Shown here in pieces: positions 34,012-45,600 of a DNA stretch of 64,000 bases (within the stretch, counting starts at the first letter, position 1; each line of letters opens with the position of its first letter). Both the position numbers and the translations under genes were made by a program. The notes beneath the pieces were generated by a model. It worked only from the letters and a program-made list of their open reading frames with translations, had not been told where the DNA came from and made no database searches. The stretch is taken from positions 17,280 through 81,279 of the forward strand of contig JBCBVV010000031.1 in assembly GCA_039817415.1 (NCBI GenBank), given 5' to 3'. Source of the DNA: JALEFZ01 sp039817415 (GTDB lineage Bacteria; Bacteroidota; Bacteroidia; J057).

Positions 34012-34359
34012 ATGAATTTCGAATACAATCAGCTATCTCCTGAAAGCGGTATGTTTTCTTTGAAAGGAAACTTAATCGGTGAGCAGGATGGCATTCCTAT
34101 TACGGAATCCTTTGCCGAAAAGCTGGAAGGGGGAACCCAATATTTTATCATTAACCTAGAAGGACTTCAACATATCAATTCCTCAGGATTAGGTGTGTTG
34201 ATTACGCTTCTGACTAAGGCTAGAAAAATAGGGGGGGAGGTCGTTCTGGCCAAACCTTCCAATTATATCAACAACCTCCTGGTGATTACCAAACTCAATT
34301 CAATTTTTAGGATAGGCGACGAACTCGATGCTGACTCCTATTTTAGCAAGGAGGACTAA
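34012..34359 (+). CDS. STAS-domain anti-anti-sigma-like protein
   Basis: 115 residues from the ATG at 34012; a longer frame would overlap the Fur gene. A single STAS domain has the conserved phosphorylation-site region LQHINSSGLGVLITLLTKAR, where the Ser after IN is the residue phosphorylated by partner kinases in SpoIIAA. No cognate kinase or phosphatase is encoded nearby. It would regulate a partner by binding in its unphosphorylated form (family knowledge). Confidence 0.88.
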   Translation: MNFEYNQLSPESGMFSLKGNLIGEQDGIPITESFAEKLEGGTQYFIINLEGLQHINSSGLGVLITLLTKARKIGGEVVLAKPSNYINNLLVITKLNSIFRIGDELDADSYFSKED

Positions 34360-34454
34360 GCCATGATCTGTTAGAGAATTCCTTGATCAGTTTTGGCTGG
34401 ACAAGGAATTCTTATTTGTTTTTACTTCAATAATCTATAAATAAGCCATAGAGC

Positions 34455-35711
34455 ATGCCAGTAGATGTACTGCTCGGACTCCAGTGGGGAGACGAGGGAA
34501 AAGGGAAAATTGTGGATGTCATTGCACCCGAATATGAAATCGTTGCAAGGTTTCAAGGAGGGCCAAATGCAGGACATACCATTGTCATTGATGGACAAAA
34601 ATTTGTCCTACACCTGATCCCTTCAGGAATTTTTCACCAGAATACCATCAACCTGATAGGAAATGGGGTAGTTATCGATCCCATAACCCTAAAAAAAGAG
34701 GTGGAGCAGCTTGAGGCTCACGGAATTGATGTTCATTCCAAATTGGTCCTGTCAGAACGGGCACACCTTATTTTACCTACCCATAAACTACTCGATGCTG
34801 CTTCTGAGGCTGCAAAGGGAGATAAAAAGATTGGATCAACCTTAAGGGGAATTGGTCCTACCTATATGGACAAGACAGGTAGAAATGGATTGAGGGTAGG
34901 TGCAGTTAAGCTGGCTGACTTTGAGGAGAGATATAATTTCCTAAAGTCCAAGCATACCAAAATGCTTGATGAACTCTACCACTTTGACTACGAAGTGAAA
35001 GATGATGAGTTCTTAGAAGCTATTGAATTTATCAGAGGCCTAAAATCCGTTAATTCAGAAAGCTTCCTAGCAGAAGAACTGGAAAAAGGAACTATGATTC
35101 TGGCCGAAGGGGCACAAGGTACATTACTAGACATTGAATTCGGTTCCTATCCCTTCGTTACTTCCTCCAATACGATTACAGCAGGGGCATGTATTGGACT
35201 GGGAGTCCCACCACAATCTATCGGTAAGGTCTTTGGGATCTTTAAAGCATATTGTACACGCGTGGGCGCAGGGCCTTTCCCTACAGAATTGCATGATGAA
35301 GTTGGAGAAAAAATTCGCCGTGAAGGAGGAGAGTTTGGAGCGACAACCGGAAGACCGAGAAGAACGGGTTGGTTGGATTTACCCTTGCTACGGTATGCCG
35401 TTAGGTTAAATGGAGTTACTGATCTCATCATGACCAAGGCAGATGTACTTTCTGTCATGGATCATATTGAAGTATGTACCTCCTATCAAACTGCTTCAGG
35501 AAATACAGCGGATGTTCCCTACGATCTTGAGCATGCGCAACCTGTATACGAACAGTTTAATTGTTGGAATGCCGATTTGACAGGGGTGAGGGAAGTAGAG
35601 GCTTTGCCCGAAAAACTGACCTCCTATATTGCTATGATTGAAAAATATCTAGGTGTACCCATCACCTTCTTATCTGTAGGACCAGATAGAGAGCAGACCC
35701 TGAAAATGTAG
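34455..35711 (+). CDS. purA: Adenylosuccinate synthetase
   Basis: 418 residues, near the usual 425-430. Signature motifs are GLQWGDEGKGKIVD at the N-terminus with the catalytic Asp and GTP loop, FQGGPNAGHTIV with the catalytic His, and GSTLRGIGPTYMDK. Also present are EGAQGTLLDIEFGSYPFVTSSNT, GEFGATTGRPRRTGWLDLPLLRY and TKADVLS. It joins IMP and aspartate with GTP hydrolysis, the first committed step to AMP, in the cytoplasm. It has its own terminator. Confidence 0.97.
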   Translation: MPVDVLLGLQWGDEGKGKIVDVIAPEYEIVARFQGGPNAGHTIVIDGQKFVLHLIPSGIFHQNTINLIGNGVVIDPITLKKEVEQLEAHGIDVHSKLVLSERAHLILPTHKLLDAASEAAKGDKKIGSTLRGIGPTYMDKTGRNGLRVGAVKLADFEERYNFLKSKHTKMLDELYHFDYEVKDDEFLEAIEFIRGLKSVNSESFLAEELEKGTMILAEGAQGTLLDIEFGSYPFVTSSNTITAGACIGLGVPPQSIGKVFGIFKAYCTRVGAGPFPTELHDEVGEKIRREGGEFGATTGRPRRTGWLDLPLLRYAVRLNGVTDLIMTKADVLSVMDHIEVCTSYQTASGNTADVPYDLEHAQPVYEQFNCWNADLTGVREVEALPEKLTSYIAMIEKYLGVPITFLSVGPDREQTLKM

Positions 35712-35741
35712 GTGAATTTCACTTCTGGCCTATAAATAGGG

Positions 35742-35780
35742 CAGGAAAAGGCGCATAATATGGTGCCTTTTCCTGTCTTT
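35742..35780 (+). terminator. Rho-independent terminator after purA
   Basis: CAGGAAAAGGC (35742-35752) pairs with GCCTTTTCCTG (35765-35775), followed by TCTTTTCTTT. It lies 31 bases past the purA stop. Confidence 0.8.
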
Positions 35781-35838
35781 TCTTTCCACTTACGGGTGAT
35801 TTCCGTAATATTAAATCAACCTACCTATTCCTCATCTC

Positions 35839-36495
35839 ATGGACCTCGCCGAACTACGCAGGCTTGTCAGGCAGGGGGAGGGGCAACACCTTGAATTCAA
35901 AAGAAAGGCCCGGCACCCTGATAAAATTGCCAGAGAATTGATCGCTTTTGCCAATTCATCTGGTGGTACCCTCTATGTAGGGGTAGATGATAATCTGAGT
36001 ATCTATGGGGTGAAGTTCCCAGAGGAAGATATTTTTGCCATTGGTCAATACCTCGAAAAATTCGTCTATCCTACTTTACCGATTCAGGTAGAAAAAATAA
36101 AGATTTCCTCTACCCATACAGTTATTGCCTATCACACCAAGGCGAGCTCAAAAAAACCTCATTTTCTCAAGCCCGAAGACAAAGAAGGGAAAAAACTGGC
36201 CTTTGTCCGGGTTGATGACATGAGCATAACCGCCAGTAGGGAAATGGTTGAGTTACTTCGACATGAACAGCGAAAGAAAGGAGTTCATTTGAGGGTGGGG
36301 GAAAGAGAAAAAGGTATTCTCGCCTACTTAGAAGAACAGTCTCGAATTTCCCTGGCAGAAACTCAAAAACTTCTTAATCTCAACAAACGAACTGCATCTA
36401 CCATTTTGATTCTTCTTGTAAGAGCTGGATTGCTTCAAATCCATCCCTCCGAAAAAGGAGATACCTTTTCCCTTTCTGAAGAAGCATTTGGATAA
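35839..36495 (+). CDS. AlbA_2 (Schlafen-type) domain protein with C-terminal winged helix
   Basis: 218 residues. The N-terminal AlbA_2 domain (about 8-135) has GEGQHLEFKRK, the ANSSGGTLYVGVDD motif typical of this ATP-binding-like family, and FVRVDDMSITASREMVELL. The C-terminal part (about 155-215) is a winged helix-turn-helix (ISLAETQKLLNLNKRTASTILILLVRAGLL). Such proteins are usually described as putative DNA-binding regulators; some AlbA_2 proteins are nucleases or phage-defence parts. Alone beside purA, a regulator is the modest reading. Confidence 0.8.
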   Translation: MDLAELRRLVRQGEGQHLEFKRKARHPDKIARELIAFANSSGGTLYVGVDDNLSIYGVKFPEEDIFAIGQYLEKFVYPTLPIQVEKIKISSTHTVIAYHTKASSKKPHFLKPEDKEGKKLAFVRVDDMSITASREMVELLRHEQRKKGVHLRVGEREKGILAYLEEQSRISLAETQKLLNLNKRTASTILILLVRAGLLQIHPSEKGDTFSLSEEAFG

Positions 36496-36652
36496 ACCAA
36501 TTGATTCTTGATTTTGACTATTCATATGTAATATTTTTCGATTTATTGTATAAATGCAAGGAAGTCTTACCGAAGATGGCTATTTTGTACATGTAAGAAA
36601 TAATCCAATTTCTTGTATTTCTTGGTAGTCAGGTTAAGAAGATCCTTGTTCA

Positions 36653-39478
36653 GTGAAAGCGTTTGTCAATATCACCCTTCTTTTTACCTTCTGTATCAGT
36701 TCATTACCTACGTTTGCCCAACTTCCTCCTTTGCAACCGGAGCAGGACTGCATCAATGCCATACCTGTTTGTCAGGACCTATTTTATCAGGTACAGTCTT
36801 ATGTAGGATCCGGCCGTTATCCCAATGAAATCAATCCTTATTCATCCTGTTTGTTGACGGGTGAGCAAAATGATGTTTGGTATACCTTTACCATACAGCT
36901 TTCTGGGAATTTGTGTTTTTCAATTATTCCAAATGATCCTAATGATGATTACGACTGGTCTGTTTATAATTTGACTCAGGCAAATTGTTCTGACATATTC
37001 TCCCAAGCTTCCTTAGAGGTAAGCTGTAATTTTCATACCTCTTCCCTGTCTTGTGGAGGGATTACAGGAGCCAACGGCAATGTATCTGGACCCTGTGGAG
37101 ACTTAAATGAAAGCTGCATTCCCGTTTTGGCAGGAGAAACCTACGTTTTGAATGTGAGTAATTTCACAGCTTCAAACCTTGGGTACACGCTTGATTTCTC
37201 CCAATCTACGGCTGAAATATATGACAATACTGCGCCGGAGATAGAAAGTGTAGTCGAAAAATGTGGAAAGGAATGGTGGGTGACTTTTGACGAATCTATT
37301 CTCATCAGTTCAGTCCAATCCTCCGACTTTGAATTGACTGATGCCAATGGGAATGTCCTATCTATCGTAGACATTTCACCAGCGGTGATGGATACCTTGG
37401 CTCGCTATACCAATCTTTTTTCATTTGAGTTGACACAAAAACCTGATAGCGGCCAATATAACCTTAGCCTTATTGGTGATGTCCTAGACCCTTGTGGCAA
37501 TATTGGACAAAAGTACGTACCATACCTGATTGATCTTTACCCCTTTCACTTTGAGTTGACCACGACTGATTCGATAATCTGTCCGAATCAAGCGTTTAGT
37601 ATATCTCATAACTCAGTATTTGAGGTCAATTGGTACGATCAAATGACAAATCAGCAAAACCCTCGGAATCTTTCCTTAGAACAAAGCCAATGGATTTGGG
37701 CAGATGGAATGAATGAGGAAGGGTGTGTGATACGTGATTCTATTTGGCTGGGCGTATCCACCGTCAACTTTCCTACAATTGAGCTAAAATCAGTGTATTG
37801 TGAAGGAGATAGTATCATCCTTCCCAGCCTGGATTCCAGCCAAACCTATCAGTTTTCCTGGGATTATGCAGGTGTGAATTGGTCGGCTATTCGTGATACC
37901 TTTTTGTTGGCGAATGGGCTTAATTCTCAACACCTACAGCTAAAAGGCCAGACGAATGCATGCCCAATAGAAACTCAAACCTACGCATGGGATATTCAAC
38001 AACTCCCGGATTTCCAAATTGTAGAGCAGGGGAGTACATGTGAAGGAAGTCCTGATCACCAGCTTCAAATTGATTCCAACGCTGCTTCTTATGAGGTGGA
38101 TTGGTATATGGGAGAGTTCCTTTTTGGTCATGGTCCTCAATTGTCCTTGGAAAACCTACAAGCAGGTACCCTCACATTCATTGCTTGGGTAACAGATGAT
38201 CAAGCTTGCGCTTCACAACAGACTAAATCAGTGGAGATCGATCCAGTTCCCAAACAGAGGGTATTGGAGGAAAAAATTTGTGGAGACAATAAACTAGTAT
38301 TCTCTGCTAAGGATATTTTGAATAATCCTTCTGATAGGTTGTTCTGGCAATTGGACAACAATTGGGTCGAGACAGACAGCTTTCATGTAGACAAGCAAAA
38401 TGCTGAAAATTTATGGACCCTAGCAGAAAGTAGTAAAGGATGTCGAGATTCAGTGCTTCATCTCTTCGAATGGCTTGGATTTCCTGAGACTTCTATCCTA
38501 GTCGATCCTCACTGCGAAGGAGAAGCTATATCGATAAGTCTTATAGGTTCTACCCTCAACAATACTTGGACATTAAATGGTGAATCATTAGGCACACAAC
38601 AGAGTCTTGACTTACCTTTTCTGACTGCAGGGCCACATCAAATAGGTGTACAGTTTCAGGATATAGATGGTTGCTCCTGGGCCTTTGATAGCACCTTTCA
38701 TATACACAAAAATCCTTTCTTGGAAATCTCGGTTAAGGATAGTTTATGCCTAGGCGAAAAAGCTGAGTTTAGCCTAAAGTCCACTGAAGATGTAAGTTTG
38801 TATTGGTCTGCAAACCAGATGATTGACTCTGTTGGCTTAAACCAATGGTCAAGTCTTGCTTTGGATTCCAATTTGGTATATGAGGTATTTGCCATAGATG
38901 CTAACGGCTGCCGTTCAAACCCTCAAATAGGAGAGGTGTATGTCTTTTCTAATCATTCTTTCCAGTGGGAACAAGAAATTGTCCATTACAATCCTTCCCA
39001 ACTTGAGTTGAAGGTTTCTGCTGATGCTTCCAACCAAGCCCTTAGGTTTAACTGGAATTGGGGAGATGGCAGTGAAGAGAATGGAAAGAAGGCAAGTAAG
39101 TTGTATGCCCAAACTGGAAATTATTTTCCCATTTTGACCGCCTTTCACCCTATGGGTTGTGAGGTAAAGGCTCAGCTTCCTGAGATTCAGGTACGAGATT
39201 TAGGAATAAAAATGCTCCCAACGGCCTTTACCCCCAATAATGATGGGATAAATGACGAATGGGAAGTAAATGCTCCATTGGGTGGTAAGGTTTTTGTTCG
39301 TGTATTTAACCGTTGGGGGAAACTTGTTTTCGAAGGAAATGGTTCTCGGGTGAGATGGAAAGGAGATAATGGCCTTGGCTCACTATGCCAGGAAGGAGTT
39401 TATACTTGTAGGCTCTCTTACTTTCTTGAATCTGGAGAGACACATGAACTTTCAGGTAGTATTTCCCTGATACGCTGA
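36653..39478 (+). CDS. T9SS type B (gliding-motility C-terminal) secreted surface protein
   Basis: 941 residues from a GTG that opens a signal peptide (MKAFVNITLLFTFCISSLPTFAQ). Residues about 28-185 form a beta-rich, Cys-rich domain (DCINAIPVCQD, NDVWYTFTIQLSGNLCFSI) like the pre-peptidase or LamG-like starts of such adhesins. The middle is a string of divergent Ig-like segments. A PKD-like segment (about 795-845, FNWNWGDGSEENGK) precedes the CHU_C/type B sorting domain (about 850-941, MLPTAFTPNNDGINDEW). It is exported by T9SS and likely cell-bound. A larger protein of the same class follows. Confidence 0.85.
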   Translation: MKAFVNITLLFTFCISSLPTFAQLPPLQPEQDCINAIPVCQDLFYQVQSYVGSGRYPNEINPYSSCLLTGEQNDVWYTFTIQLSGNLCFSIIPNDPNDDYDWSVYNLTQANCSDIFSQASLEVSCNFHTSSLSCGGITGANGNVSGPCGDLNESCIPVLAGETYVLNVSNFTASNLGYTLDFSQSTAEIYDNTAPEIESVVEKCGKEWWVTFDESILISSVQSSDFELTDANGNVLSIVDISPAVMDTLARYTNLFSFELTQKPDSGQYNLSLIGDVLDPCGNIGQKYVPYLIDLYPFHFELTTTDSIICPNQAFSISHNSVFEVNWYDQMTNQQNPRNLSLEQSQWIWADGMNEEGCVIRDSIWLGVSTVNFPTIELKSVYCEGDSIILPSLDSSQTYQFSWDYAGVNWSAIRDTFLLANGLNSQHLQLKGQTNACPIETQTYAWDIQQLPDFQIVEQGSTCEGSPDHQLQIDSNAASYEVDWYMGEFLFGHGPQLSLENLQAGTLTFIAWVTDDQACASQQTKSVEIDPVPKQRVLEEKICGDNKLVFSAKDILNNPSDRLFWQLDNNWVETDSFHVDKQNAENLWTLAESSKGCRDSVLHLFEWLGFPETSILVDPHCEGEAISISLIGSTLNNTWTLNGESLGTQQSLDLPFLTAGPHQIGVQFQDIDGCSWAFDSTFHIHKNPFLEISVKDSLCLGEKAEFSLKSTEDVSLYWSANQMIDSVGLNQWSSLALDSNLVYEVFAIDANGCRSNPQIGEVYVFSNHSFQWEQEIVHYNPSQLELKVSADASNQALRFNWNWGDGSEENGKKASKLYAQTGNYFPILTAFHPMGCEVKAQLPEIQVRDLGIKMLPTAFTPNNDGINDEWEVNAPLGGKVFVRVFNRWGKLVFEGNGSRVRWKGDNGLGSLCQEGVYTCRLSYFLESGETHELSGSISLIR

Positions 39479-39658
39479 AAATTGGGTACCCGGGCGACAA
39501 AATCAATTGTTTTTTCTTCAATGGGAAAAATCAGATCGATTTGGTGTTGAAATAATGGTTGTTTTCAGTGGGGAATCAGTCAGTTAGCCACATTATTTAA
39601 TGAAGGAAAGTGACGACTCCATCGGAAACCCGGACCCCCTCTTACACCAACTATCCCA

Positions 39659-42600
39659 ATGAACGGAATGATAGATTATTTCTACTCCTACAAAAAGCTA
39701 GTAACGGCCAGTCTATTTGCTTTACTTTTCCTTTTAGGGGCTACTCAAGTAAGGGCTTCTCACATAGTCGGTGCAGATTTGACTTACCGTTGTGTCAATT
39801 CAGCTACATCGGAATATGAAGTCTGCCTCACTGTATATCGTGATGCAGTAAACGGTGTGCAAGCTTTTGATCCCTCTATTACTGTTTTCATATTCAGAAC
39901 CTCTACCGGCTCACTGTATACAACAGAAGTTGTCAATTTACCTCCCGGAATAGCAGATACCTTGGCAGCGGATTGGACAGCTTGTACCACAGTGGTACCC
40001 AACATTCGAATCGAATACAAGAAATATACCTTCAATGTGATTCTACCTCCTACTCCTGGGGGATATGACATTGCTTGGGCTAGGTGCTGTCGAAACAATG
40101 CCATTACCAATATTGCCACCAACCAGGGTATATCCATCGTTTCCCATGTACCTGGAACGGAAATTCCGGGCTGTAACTCTTCCCCAACTTTCAATCAGGT
40201 TTTACCCATTTTCCTTTGTCAAGGTCAGCCTTTTTTCTTTGACCATTCTGCTACAGATGCTGATGGGGATTCATTGGTGTACCAGGTTTCACCTCCTTTG
40301 GGCGGATTCAACTTTGGGGGCTTGGGAGTGTCTCAGTTTAATCCAACCGTGAGCGTTCCTGCTAATCCAATGGGTGCGCCCCCTTATGTTCCCCTTACCT
40401 TTCTGGGAGGATTTTCATTTGCAGATCCATTTGGTTCTGGCAACTTCAACATAGACCAAAATAGTGGCCTATTGAGCCTTACACCTTCTACAACTGGTAT
40501 TTCGGTCTTCGCGGTTTCAGTCTTAGAATACAGGAATGGGGTCTTGATCAGTGAAAATAAGCGTGATTTTCAGATCCAGGTGATCAGTTGCGCCGCTCAA
40601 GGACCTGCTCCAACACCCTCCAAAGATTTATCGGGCATTACTGTTGGAGGTGCTGGTAACCCCAATACGGGAGTAACAGGTAATGGAATTCTTGATATAG
40701 TCAATGATACCATTTTTGTTTTACCCACTGCCTCTTTCTGTTACGGTGTAGACATGAGCGATATCAATGTGACAGATTCATTGGAATTGTTTCCTGTGAG
40801 TGCTGCTTTCGGTATTGGTGGAACAGCTCCTCCGCCTTTTGCGACCTTATCCTACACAGGAGCCAACCCCGTAACAGGTGGGGTTTGTTGGCAAGTACCC
40901 TGTGAAAATGAAGGGGATACAATCTCATTAATTGTAGGAGGTAGAGATATCGATGATTGTCCAGGTTATAATTTTGTTTTTGATACAACATATGTGGTGG
41001 TGGCTGAAACCAATCCACCCAACCTTGTACATACAAGCCCAGCTCCTACAGTAGATACCCTTTTTGTAGATGCCAACAGACCATTTTGTTACAACATCAG
41101 TGCGACAGATGTAGATACCTTTGATGTGCTTCAGTATTTCCCAGTAGAGGGCCCCTTTTTAGGCCTAGGTGGAACAGCACCATTTGCTTCTATTAACAGC
41201 ACAGGAAATAATCCTTTATTAGGTGATGTATGCTGGACGCCCACTTGTGAACAAGCAGGTCAAAGCTTTAGGTTCATCATTGGAGTAGAGGATGCTAATT
41301 TCTGTTTCAATCAGGATTTTGACACCCTTATCGTTGTGGTCAATCCCTTGCCCAATACGGGTGCGGCAGGACCATTGAATGTCTGTGCTGGGGATTCTGC
41401 TGTGATTGTAGCATTTGGAGGAAACAGTTATAGTTGGACGCCAACTTCGACTCTTTCTGATCCCACTAGCCCTAATCCATTCGCTTTCCCAACAGCAAAC
41501 ACGACCTACAACGTAGAAATAACAGATAGCCTAGGATGTGTACAGTTGGATTCGGTTAGCCTTGCGGTCTTTGCACCTCCGCCAGTAGATGCGGGAAAAG
41601 ACACTATCATTTGTCAGGGAGGCAATGTCCAATTGGGTGCAAGTGGAGCACTCACCTTCCAATGGGAGATCGTTCCAGGCCTCAATATTTTTGATGTTCC
41701 CAATCCCATTGCTAGCAATGATTCGAACTTTGTTTTTGTGGTAACAGGAACAGATGGGAATGGATGTACGGCCACCGACTCTGTCGAAGTAGCAGTTATG
41801 TACGCCATCGGCGGCCCCGATGAAATTGTTTGTGCGGGAGACAGTGTGCAGCTCTCAGCATCAGGTGGTACGATTTACAATTGGCTCAATACCAACAATA
41901 TTATCAATGGAAATACCGCTACTCCCACGGTCTTTCCGGCAGTAACTACCAATTACAGAGTAGAAGTTGAGGATGCAAATGGATGTAGAGATACAGCTTT
42001 TGTTTTAGTAACGGCCCGGCCTCTTCCTACGATTTCCTTTGGGACAGATACAGCACATTGTCCAGGTGATAGCCTGCAGATTTCAGCAAGTGGAGGCCAA
42101 ACTTATAGTTGGTTACCTTCCCCTAGTTTGATCAATCCGAATGATTCTGCTCCTATCGTATTTCCTTTGATACCCACCTATTATACGGTAACTGTTACAG
42201 ATTCCATAGGCTGCTCGAATACAGATTCTCTTTTGGTAAGTCAATATGCTCTTCCACCTGCTTTCGCAGGGAATGACACGGTTCGTTGTGGAGATACTCC
42301 CTTACAGTTAACGGCAAGTGGAGGTGTGCAATACTTTTGGCAGAATATTCCTTCAGTATTAGGAGTCAGTACACAAAGCCCAATTATCACTCCTGATAGC
42401 AATGCTACCTATAATGTGCAGGTCATAGATACCAATGGCTGTGCTAATTTAGATTCTGTAGATGTGAGATTCTGGGAAGCTGATGCTGGGCCTGACCAAC
42501 AAATATGTCCAGGAGATTCTATTCAGTTGGCAGCAACGAATGGATTGTCTTATCTATGGGACGTTGATCCCAATCTGATTAACAACAACCTTGCTAATGC

Positions 42601-45600
42601 CACCGTATTTCCGCCTGTTACCCAAGAATTTGGAATTACCATAACAGACATAAGTGGTTGTACCGACCGTGATACGGTATTGGTAAATGTTCTTCCCTTA
42701 CCTCCGGTAAATGCGACCAGCAATTCCCCCATTATTTGTACAGGGGATACGGCCCAGTTGAATGTGACAGGAGGAATTACCTACGCATGGACACCAGCGG
42801 CCCTTATGAATGATTCTACGCTTGCTGATCCCATTATATTTCCAATCTATAGCGGGATCAATCCTGATTCCACCATTAATTTTATAGTCGAAATTGAAGA
42901 TGCGAATGGGTGTTCCAATAGAGATACAGTAAGGCAACAGGTAGGACGACTTCCCGTTATTAGCCTGACACAAGATACTTTCAGATGTCCAGGAGATTCT
43001 GTTAGGTTAGATGCAACAGGTGGAGGAACTTATGCCTGGACTCCAGATAGTAGTCTTTCCAGTAATAATACCGCCACTACACTTGCCTTCCCAGATACAA
43101 CCACGAATTACCAAGTAGTTGTTACAGCTCCTTGGGGTTGTGTGGATTCTAGTCAAGTTCAGGTAAGGGTGAACCAAGTCTCTGTAGGCAGCGATCAATT
43201 GATTTGTCCAGGAGATACGACTAATATTGAGGCCTTTGGAGGAATTGCCTATACATGGACTCCAATTGTGGGGCTAGATAGTCCTAACCTGCAAAATCCA
43301 AGGGCATTCCCATTGGTAACGACGGTTTACACAGTGGCCATTACAGATAGCAATGGATGTACCCATTTTGATTCTTTACTTGTCAATGTAAGGCCAAGGC
43401 CCACTATCGATGCGGGCAATGACACCTCTTTCTGTCAAGGAGGTAGCGTACAATTACAGGCCAGTGGAGGCTTAAATTACGAATGGTTGACGACCGACAG
43501 CATAAGCAATTCAAGTATTCCAAATCCTATCGTAAACCCAACTCTTGCTACCGTTTATGTAGTAGAAGGGACAGATGCCTTGGGATGTACAAATACAGAC
43601 TCTGTGCTTGTAAGCATAAATCTCCCTCCTAATGCTGATGCAGGTCCAGACACTCAAACTAAATGTGGACAGGATTCAGTCCAGCTGAACGCTTCTGGTG
43701 GGATAAGTTATCTTTGGTCTCCTAACGTGGCTATCAATAATCTGAATATTCCGAATCCTAGAGTCCTTCCCGATAGCAATCAGGTATATGTTGTTCAGGT
43801 AACGGATACCAATGGCTGTGTAAATACGGATTCTATCTTGGTTCAAGCGATGTATGCTTCTGCTTTTGGATCCACTACCATTTGCGAAGGGGATACTACT
43901 TTGTTGGAGGCCACCACTATTGGGGGATTAGGCGCAAGTTATAGCTGGGAACCTGCTGGTTTATTGGTAGATCCTAATGTGCAAAATGCCATGGCCTTCC
44001 CAACTGTAGATACCGATTTCATTGTGACAGTAACTGATACAAGTGGTTGTACAGATACAGATACCTTAACCATTTCAGTGATTCCTACTCCTACTATTGG
44101 GGCTGAAATGGATACAAGTATATGCCAGTTTGATACGGTTCAATTAACGGCCAGTGGAGGACTTACTTATCTTTGGTTCTCGACAGGAGGAATAGACGAT
44201 CCAAGCAGTGCTACACCAAATGTCTTCCCCACTCAGACCGCATATTATTACTTGCAGGGCTTTGATGCAGCAGGTTGTAAGGCTGTAGATTCGGTTCTGA
44301 TTACCGTATTTCCTGCGCCACCAGTGGATGCCGGACCAGACTTGACTAAGTGTGGACCTGATAGTGTTCAATTAAACGCAACGGGTGCCTTGTCTTATGA
44401 ATGGACCCCAGCTCCTGCTTTGTCTGCCTTAAATATCCCTAACCCAATGGCAGCTCCATTAACTACGACTGATTATATCGTCAGAGGTGCTGATGCCATA
44501 GGATGTTACAATTTTGATACGGTCAGGGTGAATACTTTTTATGCGGATGCAGGTGAAGACCGATCTATTTGTCCGGGAGAAGTAGGGACACTTGTAGGCA
44601 ACAGCAGTGGGGGGCAAGCAATTGCCTATTCATGGGAACCTGCAAATCTGGTGTTAGAACCCAACAGAAGGGTGACCCTATTTTCAGTAAGTACTGCTAC
44701 CAACTTTATCCTTACTGCCACAGATTCTAGTGGATGTACCCATTCTGATACTGTCTTAATCAGTGTATTTGAAGCGGCAAACGCCAATGCTGGACAAGAT
44801 ACTGCTATTTGTAGAGGGGATTCGGTTCAATTAAGTGGGTTGGGAGGTGCAACCTATCTATGGACGCCTCTAAGGGGATTAGACGATAATACACTGCAAA
44901 ATCCAATTACCTCTCCCAATCAGACAACTTTGTACACGCTTACCGTAACCTCGGTGGATGGCTGCTTAGATACAGATAGTGTGGAGGTGATTGTGAATCA
45001 ATTGCCTTTGATTCAAACCACAAATGATACAGTGATTTGTAGGGGAGAACCCATTCCCTTGTTTGCAACAGGAGCAGATCTATATGTATGGAGCCCAGAT
45101 TCAAGCCTTTCTGATCCGACTTCGGACATGCCTATAGCTTTCCCTTCACAGACGACTACCTATTCAGTTCTTGGTCAAACGCTTGCTGGATGTGAAAGAG
45201 AAGCTTCTGTAACGGTTCAGGTAGAGGAAGTACCCCAATTGAATGGAAATCTGACGGATTCCATTTGTTTAGGGAATAGTACCACATTGGTTGTGGATGG
45301 ATCACAGGAATACCTATGGAGTACAGGTTCAAGTGTGAACCAAATCGTAGTTGCGCCTAGTGCCACCACCACCTACTGGGTCGTTCCTAGAAATAACAAC
45401 GGCTGTTCTGGTGATACCCTCTTTATAGAAGTCTATGTGGAAGATCAGATTCCCATTGCTGAGTTTACCCCAGATGTTACAGAAGGCTTTATTCCATTAG
45501 ATGTTACCTTTAACAACACAAGCCGGGGCGCTAATACCTATACATGGAACTTTGGAGATGGAAATGGAAGTGATGAAGCTTCCCCTACTCATTCCTATTT

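Noticed and set aside
35839..36495. AlbA_2/Schlafen-type defence gene
   Set aside because: Single gene with a winged helix next to purA, no effector or mobile context; a regulator is the simpler reading.
41340..45450. Regular repeats about 225 bases apart, at first sight array-like
   Set aside because: They are codons of one open frame with diverged DNA and no spacer pattern; this is a protein repeat, not a CRISPR or satellite.
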